NCBI RefSeq assembly: GCF_018860705.1 | Contig: NZ_JAHKQA010000038.1 | Location: forward strand, 99,113-163,112 | Direction of reading: 5' to 3' | DNA length: 64,000 nucleotides | Source of the DNA: Citreicella sp. C3M06 | GTDB lineage: Bacteria; Pseudomonadota; Alphaproteobacteria; Rhodobacterales; Rhodobacteraceae | Shown here: piece by piece, positions 8,815-17,651 of the stretch | Layout of the letters: each line of letters opens with the position of its first letter | Position numbering within the stretch: the stretch's first letter is position 1 | Program-made: the position numbers and the translations under genes | Notes under the pieces: generated by a model | Database searches by the model: none | What the model was told of the DNA's origin: nothing | Seen by the model: the letters and a program-made list of their open reading frames with translations, nothing else

Positions 8815-10679
8815 GCGCTGCGCACCTCAGAAAAGCGACGAATCCGGAGCAAGAGCAAGGAAAGAGCTGCAGGCGTAATACCGTCAACCTTCCCCGCTTG
8901 CGACAGGTTCTTCGGGCGCGCACGCGATAGCTTCTGCTTCAACTCATGAGAGAGCCCTTCGACCAGATCGAAATTAAAATCGACAGGAATCTCAAGTGCT
9001 TCATCACGTCGTAGCGCTGCAACATCACGCTCTTGGCGCTGGATATAATTGGCATATAGAGCGTCCTTTTGCAGCTGCTCCGCGATAGGCTGATCAATCT
9101 CCGAGAAGGAATCCTCTGCCTTTTTCAGACTGTCGATGGTGACATCTGGAAACGACAACAACTGGTAACCTGTCCTTCTCTGCCCATCGGCTGAGGCAGG
9201 TATTCCCATCGCGACAATCTCCCGAGATGAGAAGCTACGCTCATTGAGCAGCTTCTTACCTGCGTCAAGCTGTCGCTGCTTCCGTTCAAACAGTGACTTA
9301 CGACGCTCAGATACACAACCGAGGGCGATGGCGCGCGGTGTCAGACGTTGATCTGCATTGTCAGCACGAAGAGACAGCCGAAATTCAGCCCGAGAGGTAA
9401 ACATCCGATATGGTTCAACCACTCCCCTGGTCGTGAGGTCATCCACCATAACCCCAATATAAGAATCAGCGCGACCAAACAGAACAGGCTCCAAACCTCT
9501 GGCCTCCTGCGCAGCGTTCAGACCTGCCACAAGACCTTGTGCAGCCGCCTCTTCGTACCCTGTCGTACCATTGATCTGCCCCGCCAAGAAAAGGCCTGGA
9601 AGGTTACGAACACCAAGCCGTAGATCCAGAGACCTTGGATCGACGAAGTCATATTCAATCGCATAGCCTGGCTGCGTGATCTCAACGTTTTCTAGACCTG
9701 AAATCGATCGGACATAGGACAATTGCACATCTATTGGCAACGATGTGGAGATTCCGTTCGGATAGATCGTGTGGTCATCCAGGCCCTCAGGTTCCAGAAA
9801 TATCTGGTGAGAGTCCTTATCAGAAAACCGCACGACTTTATCTTCGATCGAGGGGCAATACCTCGGCCCAACACCTTCGATGTGCCCACCATACATCGCA
9901 GATTGGTGGAGGTTTTCGCGGATGATATCATGCGTCTTTGAGTTCGTGTGCGTGATACCGCAGCTTACCTGCCGCACGACGGGTGCCTTGGACAAAAAAG
10001 AAAACAGGACCGGCTCATCATCTCCAGGCTGTTCATCGAGTATCGACCAGTTGATGGTGCGACCATCAAGGCGAGGCGGAGTACCAGTCTTCAAGCGCCC
10101 TAGTTCGAGCCCCAAGGAGTCGATCCGCTGAGCAAGGCGGACCGAGGGCTGATCACCCATGCGCCCACCTGGTCTCTTTTGATCCCCAATGTGGATTACG
10201 CCGCGCAGGAATGTACCTGTCGTCAACACAACTGTAGGTGTCGCGATTTCGCTACCGTCGGCGAGCGTAACTCCGCCTACCTTGCCATCTACAGACAGAA
10301 GATCGACGACCTCGCCCTTCACAATTGTAAGATTTTGCGTGTCAGCAAGCTCGCTCTGCATTGCCTTACGATAGATTCCCCGATCAGCCTGAGCACGCGG
10401 CCCCTGCACAGCGGGGCCCTTTCGGCGATTCAATAGGCGGAACTGAATCCCTGCACGATCTGCAATCCGCCCCATGACGCCATCCATCGCGTCTATCTCA
10501 CGTACAAGATGCCCCTTCCCGAGCCCACCGATCGCTGGATTGCAGGACATCACCCCGATCCCGTCAAGTGTCAGCGTAATCAACGCAGTTCGTGCTCCGA
10601 AACGCGCGGAGGCCGCTGCGGCTTCGGCTCCTGCATGGCCTCCGCCAACAACCACAACATCAAAATCGCGATGTTTCAC
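8811..10679 (-). CDS. mnmG: MnmG (GidA), tRNA uridine-34 modification FAD subunit
   Basis: With MnmE, MnmG installs the (carboxymethyl)aminomethyl group at C5 of wobble uridine in several tRNAs. Visible features are the FAD dinucleotide fold ([14 protein letters not shown]), [15 protein letters not shown], the catalytic-region cysteine in [15 protein letters not shown], and the C-terminal helical tail that contacts MnmE. Start choice: a GTG at 10688 is in frame, but the only SD (TAGGAG, spanning the mnmE stop) touches it directly. The GTG at 10679 lies 8 nt after that SD and is preferred. That start codon lies inside a perfect parS. It follows mnmE by a few bases. Confidence 0.95.
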   Translation of the reverse strand: MKHRDFDVVVVGGGHAGAEAAAASARFGARTALITLTLDGIGVMSCNPAIGGLGKGHLVREIDAMDGVMGRIADRAGIQFRLLNRRKGPAVQGPRAQADRGIYRKAMQSELADTQNLTIVKGEVVDLLSVDGKVGGVTLADGSEIATPTVVLTTGTFLRGVIHIGDQKRPGGRMGDQPSVRLAQRIDSLGLELGRLKTGTPPRLDGRTINWSILDEQPGDDEPVLFSFLSKAPVVRQVSCGITHTNSKTHDIIRENLHQSAMYGGHIEGVGPRYCPSIEDKVVRFSDKDSHQIFLEPEGLDDHTIYPNGISTSLPIDVQLSYVRSISGLENVEITQPGYAIEYDFVDPRSLDLRLGVRNLPGLFLAGQINGTTGYEEAAAQGLVAGLNAAQEARGLEPVLFGRADSYIGVMVDDLTTRGVVEPYRMFTSRAEFRLSLRADNADQRLTPRAIALGCVSERRKSLFERKQRQLDAGKKLLNERSFSSREIVAMGIPASADGQRRTGYQLLSFPDVTIDSLKKAEDSFSEIDQPIAEQLQKDALYANYIQRQERDVAALRRDEALEIPVDFNFDLVEGLSHELKQKLSRARPKNLSQAGKVDGITPAALSLLLLRIRRFSEVRSA

Positions 10680-10687
10680 GTGAAACA
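10672..10687. promoter_or_regulatory. parS: parS site 2 (perfect TGTTTCACGTGAAACA), at the mnmG start
   Basis: This exact 16-bp parS palindrome overlaps the translation start of mnmG. Together with the copy at 8773 it forms a pair 1.9 kb apart, 2.6-5 kb from the proposed origin. ParB bound here could also affect mnmG expression, which is inference. Confidence 0.93.
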
Positions 10688-10690
10688 CTC

Positions 10691-11974
10691 CTACTTGCCG
10701 ATACAGAAACTTGAGAATATCTCGTCTAGCAGATTCTCAACGTCAATACGACCGATCAAAACCTCAAGCGCACGAATGGCCGTGCGGATTTCTTCTGCAG
10801 AGAGGTCGTATCGTTCCGGACCAAATGCCAAATGTGCAAGCGCTTGCTTGAGCCAGTTCTGACCGGCGAGAAAGGCGACACGATGCCGCTCACGCGATGC
10901 CAACCCGGCGGACGAAACCCTGTCTTTCAGAAGATCACCAATCTGACCGACCAGCTCATCGATCCCCTGCCCCGTTACCGCCGAAATCCCGCCATCAATG
11001 CCGGTGATGTCTGACTTTGACCGTACGACGATGTCATCAGGGCTCAAGTCAATTTCTGGCGAGACGCCATCCCCCAAGAGCAGAACGCGCAAATCGGACG
11101 TTTTTGCACGCTCAAGTGCACGTGAGATGCCGATCTGCTCCACATAATCGTCTGTCTCGCGAAGGCCTGCAGTATCAAGAAGAGTCACAGGAAGGCCATC
11201 AATCTCCATCCTTACTTCAATCACATCTCTCGTGGTACCCGCGAGCTCGGATGTGATCGCGGCCTCTCGACCAGCGAGCGCATTTAGCAACGTCGACTTT
11301 CCGACATTTGGGGCACCAACGATTGCGACTTCAAAACCAGTTCGCAACCTTTCTGCAGCGGAGATTCCAGAAATTTCGCGCTCAAGGGACTGAATCGTCT
11401 CTTTGACGAGGTAGCTTACCCGTTCGGTAACGTCGACAGGCACCTCTTCATCCGCGAAATCAATGACCGCCTCAAGCAGCGATGCGGCCTCAATCAACTG
11501 CTTGCGCCAGAGTTCTATCCGTTCACCAAGCTTCCCGGAAAAAACACGCAGCGCCTGCACACGCTGACTTTCTGTTTCGGCTTCTATGAGATCCGACAAA
11601 GCTTCAACCTGGGTCAAGTCCAGCCGGTTGTTTTCAAGCGCCCGTCGAGTGAACTCCCCCGCTTCGGCGAGCCGCAACCCGTCAAATTCGGACAGCCGCC
11701 GGAGAACAGCCCGTTGCGTCGCGATGCTGCCATGCAAGTGAAGTTCTGCGACTTTTTCGCCGGTGAAACTTGCGCCCTCGTCGAACACAAGTACCAGCGC
11801 TTCGTCCAGAACCTCGCCACACGCATCGCGCAAGCGGCGCAGCGAGGATTGCCGCGGCAGAGGCACTGATCCGGTCAACGCCCGGACAGCGTCCCACGCG
11901 CGCGGACCGGATACCCGAACCACCGCGACTCCGGCTTTCCCGGGCGCGCTTGCAAGAGCGAAGATGCTGTCCAA
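10691..11974 (-). CDS. mnmE: MnmE (TrmE), tRNA-modification GTPase
   Basis: MnmE is the K+-activated GTPase partner of MnmG in wobble-uridine modification. The 427 residues give the three expected parts: the N-terminal folate-binding alpha/beta domain, the helical domain, and an inserted G domain with G1 [10 protein letters not shown]2/G3 GTTRDVIEV and DTAGLRE, and G4 VRSKSD. The protein ends FCIGK, the family's invariant C(I/L/V)GK tail with the catalytic cysteine. It lies between rho and mnmG on the minus strand. Confidence 0.96.
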   Translation of the reverse strand: MDSIFALASAPGKAGVAVVRVSGPRAWDAVRALTGSVPLPRQSSLRRLRDACGEVLDEALVLVFDEGASFTGEKVAELHLHGSIATQRAVLRRLSEFDGLRLAEAGEFTRRALENNRLDLTQVEALSDLIEAETESQRVQALRVFSGKLGERIELWRKQLIEAASLLEAVIDFADEEVPVDVTERVSYLVKETIQSLEREISGISAAERLRTGFEVAIVGAPNVGKSTLLNALAGREAAITSELAGTTRDVIEVRMEIDGLPVTLLDTAGLRETDDYVEQIGISRALERAKTSDLRVLLLGDGVSPEIDLSPDDIVVRSKSDITGIDGGISAVTGQGIDELVGQIGDLLKDRVSSAGLASRERHRVAFLAGQNWLKQALAHLAFGPERYDLSAEEIRTAIRALEVLIGRIDVENLLDEIFSSFCIGK

Positions 11975-11995
11975 TCCGGCCTCCCGGGGCGACGC

Positions 11996-13267
11996 TTAAC
12001 TGTTCATCGAGTCAAAGAATTCGCTGTTTGTCTTGGTCTGCTTCAGCTTCGACAACAGGAATTCGATGGCATCGGTGGTGCCCATCGGGTTGAGAATACG
12101 GCGTAGCACGAAGGTTTTCTGCAGGTCGACCTTGTCGATCAGAAGATCTTCCTTCCGGGTCCCCGATTTCAGGATGTCGAGCGCCGGGAACACCCGCTTG
12201 TCGGCGATCTTGCGATCGAGCACGATCTCGGAGTTGCCGGTGCCCTTGAATTCTTCAAAGATGACTTCGTCCATCCGGCTGCCAGTGTCGATCAGCGCCG
12301 TTGCGATGATGGTTAGCGAGCCGCCCTCTTCGATATTCCGTGCCGCACCAAAGAACCGTTTTGGGCGCTGCAGCGCGTTGGCATCCACACCGCCCGTTAG
12401 CACCTTGCCGGAGCTCGGAACCACGGTGTTGAAAGCTCTACCAAGCCTTGTGATCGAATCAAGAAGAATAACCACATCTCGCTTGTGTTCGACGAGCCGC
12501 TTAGCTTTTTCGATGACCATCTCGGAGACAGCAACGTGCCGCGTGGCCGGTTCGTCAAAGGTTGAAGAAATCACCTCCCCCTTCACCGAACGCTGCATGT
12601 CGGTCACTTCTTCAGGTCTCTCGTCGATCAGCAGAACGATGAGATAACATTCGGGATGGTTCTTTTCGATGCTGCTCGCGATGTTCTGCAACAGTACCGT
12701 CTTGCCGGTGCGCGGCGGTGCAACGATCAGCGAGCGCTGGCCCTTCCCGATAGGCGACACCAGGTCGATGATCCGTGCCGAACGATCACGGATTGTCGGA
12801 TCTTCGACCTCCATTTTCAGGCGCTCGTCGGGATAGAGCGGCGTCAGGTTGTCGAAGGCGATCTTGTGACGCGCCTTTTCGGGATCTTCGAAGTTGATCA
12901 GCGTCACGTCGACCAGCGCAAAGTAGCGCTCGTCGTTGTCGGGCGCCTTCATTTCACCGTCGACGGTGTCGCCGGTGCGCAGCGAATACTTCCGGATCAT
13001 GTCGGGCGAGACGTAGATGTCGTCAGGACCAGGCAGATAGTTTGCCTCGGGCGAGCGCAAGAATCCGAAACCGTCCTGCAAGACCTCAAGCACGCCGTCG
13101 CCGAAGATCTGCCAGTCTTCGTCGGCCCGCTCGCGCAGGATCTGGAACATCATCTCGCCCTTGCGCATGGTCGAGGCGTTTTCGATTTCGAGCTCCTCCG
13201 CCATGGCGAGGAGATCCTTGGGGCTCTGGGCCTTCAGGTCGGAGAGGTTGAGCTTTTCGATGCTCAT
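11996..13267 (-). CDS. rho: Transcription termination factor Rho
   Basis: Rho is the hexameric RNA helicase that ends untranslated transcripts. The 423-residue protein has an N-terminal helical piece, the RNA-binding cold-shock domain ([24 protein letters not shown]), the P-loop APPRTGKT, the [12 protein letters not shown] segment, and the C-terminal R/Q loops ending in a family-typical tail. GGAAGG precedes the ATG. It is the first gene left of the proposed origin and is transcribed away from it. Confidence 0.97.
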   Translation of the reverse strand: MSIEKLNLSDLKAQSPKDLLAMAEELEIENASTMRKGEMMFQILRERADEDWQIFGDGVLEVLQDGFGFLRSPEANYLPGPDDIYVSPDMIRKYSLRTGDTVDGEMKAPDNDERYFALVDVTLINFEDPEKARHKIAFDNLTPLYPDERLKMEVEDPTIRDRSARIIDLVSPIGKGQRSLIVAPPRTGKTVLLQNIASSIEKNHPECYLIVLLIDERPEEVTDMQRSVKGEVISSTFDEPATRHVAVSEMVIEKAKRLVEHKRDVVILLDSITRLGRAFNTVVPSSGKVLTGGVDANALQRPKRFFGAARNIEEGGSLTIIATALIDTGSRMDEVIFEEFKGTGNSEIVLDRKIADKRVFPALDILKSGTRKEDLLIDKVDLQKTFVLRRILNPMGTTDAIEFLLSKLKQTKTNSEFFDSMNS

Positions 13268-13796
13268 TACATATCCTTCCGGGCCGTAGGAGCGGCCACA
13301 ATGTCATACTGTCTTCGGGAAACTGTCTGCCCGGACGGGCTTGAGGATCGGATCTAATGATCAGCGCCCTGTGAGTCAATCTTTGCGTGACGCGTATCCC
13401 CAGGACGCCTTTCTAAGAAAATAGAAAAGAAAGATTTAAGGATGATGTGGAAGTAAGGCCCGCGTTTTGCGGTGGATAATTGAGTCATCCCCGAGTTTTC
13501 CAGAACCAAACGTCCTGTGGATAAGTCGGTGTATCTTGTGTGGCCGACTCAGCGAGTTTTTTCCTAGAAACCCAATGAATGAAGGGTTTCAACGCACGAA
13601 AGCAATGGTTGAGAAACATGGGAAAACTTTCCTGAGCCGATCTCATCCACCGTTTGAAGTTATCCTTGTTCACAGGCGGAGGAATCGGCACGGGGCCATG
13701 GAGGACTCGGGAGTTTTCCACTGTCTTGAAAGTTCGGTGAATTTTCCCCAGAACAGTCCTACGCAAGATTCAGGATTTTTGAACAGGGTTTTCCAC
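13268..13796. other. oriC: Proposed chromosomal replication origin (oriC), rho-maf intergenic region
   Basis: This 529-bp gap carries no convincing gene. It contains a perfect DnaA box on the minus strand (TGTGGATAA, 13516-13524) and one-mismatch boxes at 13471 (GGTGGATAA), 13666 (TTGTTCACA) and 13789 (TTTTCCACA, touching the maf start). A further one-mismatch box lies at 13983 inside maf. An A+T-rich run (13411-13440, 24 of 30 bases A/T) could unwind first. Six GANTC (CcrM) sites lie at 13373, 13482, 13546, 13682, 13704 and 13767. rho-mnmE-mnmG-rsmG-parAB are read leftward from it and maf-aroE-coaE-dnaQ rightward, and parS lies close by. The equivalent gene neighbourhood in Caulobacter flanks its origin. 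Assignment is inference. Confidence 0.7.
13516..13524 (-). promoter_or_regulatory. Perfect DnaA box (TTATCCACA on minus strand)
   Basis: Exact match to the high-affinity DnaA consensus within the rho-maf gap. It is the strongest of the box-like 9-mers there. Confidence 0.75.
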
Positions 13797-14396
13797 ATGA
13801 CGACGGCGCTTATCCTCGCCTCCGGGTCCGAAATCCGGGCGCAGATGTTGCGCAATGCGGGGGTTCCGCACCGAATCGAGCCTGCAAGAATCGATGAACA
13901 GGCCATCCGGCTGGCGCTTGAAGCCGAAGGCGCGTCGCCACGTGATCTCGCGGACGCGCTGGCCGAGTACAAGGCGCGCAAAGTATCCACAAGGTCGCCT
14001 GGCAGCTTCGTCCTGGGATGCGATCAGGTGCTTGCCTTCGATCACAAGGTCTTTGCCAAACCCGAAACCCCCGAAGACGCGCGCAATCAGCTGCAGAAAC
14101 TGCGTGGCCAGCGGCATCAGCTGCTGTCGGCGGCGGTGATCTATCAGGACGGCGAGCCGGTCTGGCGTCATGTTGGCGTGGCACGTCTGATGATGCGCGA
14201 GCTGTCCGACGCTTACCTGGACGATTACATTGCACGCAACTGGGACAGCATTCGCCATTCCGTGGGCGGCTACAAGATAGAGGAAGAGGGCGTGCGGCTG
14301 TTCGCACGCGTCGACGGAGATCATTTCACCGTGCTTGGCCTTCCCCTGCTGGAATTGCTTTCCTTTCTTATCGACCGGGGGATCATCGCATCATGA
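13797..14396 (+). CDS. maf: Maf-family nucleotide pyrophosphatase (YceF-like)
   Basis: Maf proteins hydrolyse non-canonical or modified nucleoside triphosphates. The 199-residue sequence starts TALILASGSEIRAQML, giving the conserved ASxS/R phosphate-binding segment, and has GCDQVLAF in place of the GADT motif of YhdE-type members. The D-Q form points to the YceF (m7GTP-type) subgroup. The ATG at 13797 marks the onset of homology; the open frame upstream (from 13467) is non-coding. It overlaps aroE by ATGA and leads the operon maf-aroE-coaE-dnaQ. Substrate preference is inferred. Confidence 0.9.
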   Translation: MTTALILASGSEIRAQMLRNAGVPHRIEPARIDEQAIRLALEAEGASPRDLADALAEYKARKVSTRSPGSFVLGCDQVLAFDHKVFAKPETPEDARNQLQKLRGQRHQLLSAAVIYQDGEPVWRHVGVARLMMRELSDAYLDDYIARNWDSIRHSVGGYKIEEEGVRLFARVDGDHFTVLGLPLLELLSFLIDRGIIAS

Positions 14397-15223
14397 CTGT
14401 ACCTTCCATTCCTCTTGCTGGTGTCATCGGTGCGCCCGTTGCTCATTCCCGGTCGCCGCGCCTGCATGGTCATTGGCTGCGCGCCTATGGCCTGCCGGGT
14501 CATTACGTTCCGCTTGAGATCGCCGCCGAAGATTTCGAGGCCGCTGTCCGTACCCTGCCCAAACTTGGTTTCGTCGGGGTTAACGTGACCATTCCCTACA
14601 AGGAAAAGATGCTCGAAATCGCCGATGTGGTGTCTGATCGTGCGACGCGGATTGGTGCGGTGAACACCGTGATATTTCGCGCGGATGGCAAGATTCACGC
14701 TGATAATACAGATGGTTACGGATTCATTGAAAACCTGCGCCAAGGTGCACCCGGCTGGGATGCTGCGGCGGGGCCGGCCGTGGTGTTTGGCGCGGGGGGC
14801 GCGGCTCGCGCGGTAATCGCGTCACTTCTGGAACTGGGCGCGCCCGAAATCCGGCTGACCAACCGCACACGGCTGCGCGCCGATGCGCTCAAGAATGAAT
14901 TCGGCAGCCGGGTGCGGGTGGTCGAATGGGTGCAGGCTGGCAACGTGCTGGATGACGCCGCTCTGGTGGTCAATTCGACCTCGCTCGGCATGGCCGGGAA
15001 GGCAGAACTGCGGGTGCCGCTCGATGGTCTTCGCAAGGGAACGGTGGTGACCGATCTGGTATATACGCCGCTTCAGACGCGGTTCCTGAGAGTGGCCGCA
15101 GAGCAGGGCTGCACCTGCGTCGATGGTCTGGGAATGCTGATCCATCAAGCAGTTCCGGGGTTTGAGCGCTGGTTCGGTAAACGCCCCGAGGTAGACGAGG
15201 CGACCCGCGCAGCGATCCTGTGA
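14393..15223 (+). CDS. aroE: Shikimate 5-dehydrogenase
   Basis: AroE reduces 3-dehydroshikimate to shikimate with NADPH in aromatic amino-acid synthesis. The 276-residue protein shows the substrate-binding SRSPRLHGHWL, the catalytic lysine motif NVTIPYKEKML, NTDGYGF with the catalytic aspartate, the NADP-binding glycine loop VVFGAGGAARAV followed by NRT, and the late LGMLIHQA segment. Its ATG overlaps the maf stop (ATGA), and its stop overlaps the coaE start. Length and motifs are fully typical. Confidence 0.96.
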   Translation: MTVPSIPLAGVIGAPVAHSRSPRLHGHWLRAYGLPGHYVPLEIAAEDFEAAVRTLPKLGFVGVNVTIPYKEKMLEIADVVSDRATRIGAVNTVIFRADGKIHADNTDGYGFIENLRQGAPGWDAAAGPAVVFGAGGAARAVIASLLELGAPEIRLTNRTRLRADALKNEFGSRVRVVEWVQAGNVLDDAALVVNSTSLGMAGKAELRVPLDGLRKGTVVTDLVYTPLQTRFLRVAAEQGCTCVDGLGMLIHQAVPGFERWFGKRPEVDEATRAAIL

Positions 15224-15810
15224 TGCGCTTTCGGCTCGGGCTGACCGGTTCTATCGGAATGGGGAAATCGACCACCGCGCAGATGTTTGCCGAGGAAGGC
15301 TGTGCGTTGTGGGACGCGGACGCGGCTGTGCACCGGTTATATGCAAAGGGCGGCGCGGCCGTCGATCCTATGCGAGAAATATTTCCGGATGCGATCGTTG
15401 ACGGCGCAATATCACGGGACCACTTGCGCGCGATCATCGCCGCCGACCCCACCGCCCTGCCCCGGATCGAGGCGCTGGTGCATCCGCTTGTCCGTCAGGA
15501 TCGGGAGCATTTTGCTGCGGCACAGGATGGTATCGGTGTGTTCGACATTCCGTTGCTGTTTGAAACCGGCGCTGAGGCCGAGATGGATGCCGTTGCCTGC
15601 GTCAGCGTTCCACAGGACGAACAGCGTGCGCGGGTGCTGGCGCGCGGCACCATGAGCGCGGCGGATCTGGACCGTATTCTAAGCCGTCAGATGCCGAACC
15701 AAGACAAATGCGCAAAAAGCGATTACGTCATATTTACCGACACGCTGGACCATGCACGCCAGCAGGTCGTCGAAATCATGACGGATATCAGGAGCAGGCA
15801 GGATGCGTGA
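15223..15810 (+). CDS. coaE: Dephospho-CoA kinase
   Basis: CoaE phosphorylates the ribose 3'-OH of dephospho-CoA, the last step of CoA synthesis. The 195 residues begin RFRLGLTGSIGMGKSTT (P-loop), followed by the DADAAVHRLY substrate-site motif, a lid region, IPLLFETGAE and the terminal IxxRQMPNQDK segment. I use the ATG at 15223 (TGATG junction with aroE) rather than the in-frame GTG at 15220. The end overlaps dnaQ by 8 nt. Confidence 0.95.
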   Translation: MRFRLGLTGSIGMGKSTTAQMFAEEGCALWDADAAVHRLYAKGGAAVDPMREIFPDAIVDGAISRDHLRAIIAADPTALPRIEALVHPLVRQDREHFAAAQDGIGVFDIPLLFETGAEAEMDAVACVSVPQDEQRARVLARGTMSAADLDRILSRQMPNQDKCAKSDYVIFTDTLDHARQQVVEIMTDIRSRQDA

Positions 15811-16489
15811 GATCGTTCTCGACACCGAAACCACGGGTTTCGAGCCGGAAACCGGTGACCGGATCGTGGAAATCGGCGCGGTAGAGCTGTTCAACCACGT
15901 GCCGACAGGGAATACCTATCACCAATACATCAATCCCGAACGCTCGATGCCGCAAGAAGCGTTTCAGGTGCACGGGCTGGGAGACGATTTCCTGCGCGAC
16001 AAGCCCAAGTTCGCGAAAATCGTCGACGAGTTCCTCGCCTTTGTCGGCGATAGCAAGATGGTGATCCACAACGCCAGTTTTGACGTGAAATTCCTCAACG
16101 CCGAACTGAAATGGGCTGGAAAGCCTCAGTTTCCAAAGGGTTGCGCCATCGACACGCTGGATATCGCGCGCCGGAAATTTCCCGGCTCGCCCGCGTCGCT
16201 GGATTCGCTGTGTCGGCGCTTTGGCATCGACAATTCGTCGCGCACGCTGCACGGCGCGCTTCTCGACTCGGAAATCCTTGCTGAGGTATATCTAGAGCTT
16301 ATCGGCGGAAAACAGCCAGATCTGGTGCTTGCACCCGCGCGGCAAAAGGGCAATGACGGCCCGTCCGATGATGATTGGCGCCCGCAAAGGCGCCGCGAAC
16401 CGCTGCCGTCGCGCCTTACGGAAAACGAAAAGGCGGCTCACGCCGCCTTCGTTGAAAAACTTGGGGCAAACGCCCTGTGGTCGCGCTGA
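15803..16489 (+). CDS. dnaQ: DNA polymerase III epsilon subunit (3'-5' proofreading exonuclease)
   Basis: Epsilon is the proofreading subunit of the replicative polymerase core. All three exonuclease motifs are present: ExoI VLDTETTGFEP, ExoII VIHNASFDVKFL and ExoIII (HGALLDSEILAEVY, with the epsilon-type histidine). The 228-residue length leaves a C-terminal linker for binding the alpha subunit. It ends the maf-aroE-coaE-dnaQ operon and converges with secB one base apart; its 3' codons contain a hairpin that reads as the secB terminator. Confidence 0.95.
   Translation: MREIVLDTETTGFEPETGDRIVEIGAVELFNHVPTGNTYHQYINPERSMPQEAFQVHGLGDDFLRDKPKFAKIVDEFLAFVGDSKMVIHNASFDVKFLNAELKWAGKPQFPKGCAIDTLDIARRKFPGSPASLDSLCRRFGIDNSSRTLHGALLDSEILAEVYLELIGGKQPDLVLAPARQKGNDGPSDDDWRPQRRREPLPSRLTENEKAAHAAFVEKLGANALWSR
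16421..16449 (-). terminator. Intrinsic terminator of secB, lying antisense inside dnaQ
   Basis: On the minus strand AAGGCGGC and GCCGCCTT (16449-16442 / 16437-16430) pair around a 4-nt loop and are followed by a T-rich run (TTCGTTTTC). This is a good rho-independent terminator 40 bp past the secB stop, embedded in the last codons of dnaQ. Confidence 0.55.
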
Positions 16490-16490
16490 C

Positions 16491-17009
16491 TCAGGCGTCG
16501 AGCTTCTGTTCGCCCGAGGCATTGGCCTGCTGACGGCGCGCGATCTCGTTGCGGTACAGCGCCACAAAGTCGATCATCTCGAGGTTCAGCGGCGGGAAAC
16601 CGCCATCGCGGGTCACATCGGAAATGATCCGACGCGCGAAGGGGAACAGCATCCGGGGGCATTCGATCAGCAGGAACGGATGCATCTGGTCTTCGGGCAC
16701 GTTCTCGATGTGGAACACACCGGCGTAGTCCATTTCAAGGATGAACAGCGTGTCGTTGGTGCCCTTGGATTTGGATTCGACCTTCAGCTTGATGACCACC
16801 TCGAACTGGTGCTCGACATTGCGCTTCTTGGCGTCGAGGTTGACCTGAACCTGAACGTCGGGCTGCACCTCGCCGGTGGAGCCTTTCTGCGCAAGGATGT
16901 TCTCGAACGACATGTCACGCACGAATTGCGCAAGAACGTTCATCTTGACCGGCGCCGGGGCGGCTGCGCTTGCCTGCCCGTTCGGGTTTTCCTGCTGGTA
17001 TTCAGCCAT
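16491..17009 (-). CDS. secB: SecB, protein-export chaperone
   Basis: SecB holds preproteins unfolded and hands them to SecA. The 172-residue protein has the family core VRDMSFENILAQKG, the hydrophobic groove strands EHQFEVVIKLKVES, and the SecA-contact/CPRMLFPFARRIISDVTRDGGFPPL block. I start at the ATG at 17009 (MAEYQQENPN), preceded by AGGAG at about 10 nt; the 12 upstream in-frame codons are unlikely to be translated. It lies downstream of fxsA on the same strand. Confidence 0.95.
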   Translation of the reverse strand: MAEYQQENPNGQASAAAPAPVKMNVLAQFVRDMSFENILAQKGSTGEVQPDVQVQVNLDAKKRNVEHQFEVVIKLKVESKSKGTNDTLFILEMDYAGVFHIENVPEDQMHPFLLIECPRMLFPFARRIISDVTRDGGFPPLNLEMIDFVALYRNEIARRQQANASGEQKLDA

Positions 17010-17066
17010 TTTCGTGTCTCTCCTCGGAAAAGCTTTGTTCTGCAATAGCAGCCTCGCGGGCGTGCC

Positions 17067-17546
17067 TCAATGCTTCGTCCAGCCCGAACCGGGGTGGTTT
17101 GGGCGTTTGTCAGACGACACTTCGGTGTAATCTGCGTCGATGACGTCGCGGTTGGCGGGCCGCTGCGGCGCGGGGCGCGCGCCCATCTCGAACCGTGTGA
17201 CTTTCACCCGGGCGGCGATGTGGCGCATCACGGCGCTGCGCACCCCCGGCACCAACAACGCAAAGCCGCAGGCATCGGTGAAAAACCCCGGTGTCAGCAG
17301 CAAGGCACCGGCCAGCAGGATCATCGCGCCATGCGCCAGCGGCGTGGTTGGATCTTCGAGCCGCGAGAAAGACCCCTGCAATTGGCCAAGCGCCCGCAAC
17401 CCCTGCGAACGCACCAGCGATGTGCCGATGATCGCGGTGATCACCACGATGGCCAGCGTCGGCCAGAGGCCGATCAGGCTTCCGACCTGGATGAACAGGC
17501 CGATTTCGATCAGTGGCACCATGAGGAATGCCAGAAAAAGCCACAT
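17067..17546 (-). CDS. fxsA: FxsA-family inner-membrane protein
   Basis: FxsA is a small membrane protein; in E. coli its overexpression relieves phage T7 exclusion by the F plasmid, and its housekeeping role is unclear. The 159-residue sequence shows hydrophobic segments at about residues 3-22, 25-42 and 72-100, with family hallmarks VPLIEIGLFI, GTSLVRSQG and LLLTPGFFTDACGFALLVP, then a charged cytosolic tail. AGGAG precedes the ATG. It is upstream of secB on the same strand and divergent from the Tim44-domain gene. Confidence 0.9.
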   Translation of the reverse strand: MWLFLAFLMVPLIEIGLFIQVGSLIGLWPTLAIVVITAIIGTSLVRSQGLRALGQLQGSFSRLEDPTTPLAHGAMILLAGALLLTPGFFTDACGFALLVPGVRSAVMRHIAARVKVTRFEMGARPAPQRPANRDVIDADYTEVSSDKRPNHPGSGWTKH

Positions 17547-17651
17547 GCGCGGTCTCCTATCGTCTCGCGGGCCGGTAGACTTGAGCGGGCCCAGCCCCTA
17601 CATAAGACGGAACCACACGATTTTCCACGTTTGCCCCCGAATGAGGTGACA

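Noticed and set aside
13467..13796. 110 in-frame codons upstream of maf
   Set aside because: No homology, stop-poor by chance, and full of DnaA boxes and GANTC sites; maf homology starts at 13797.
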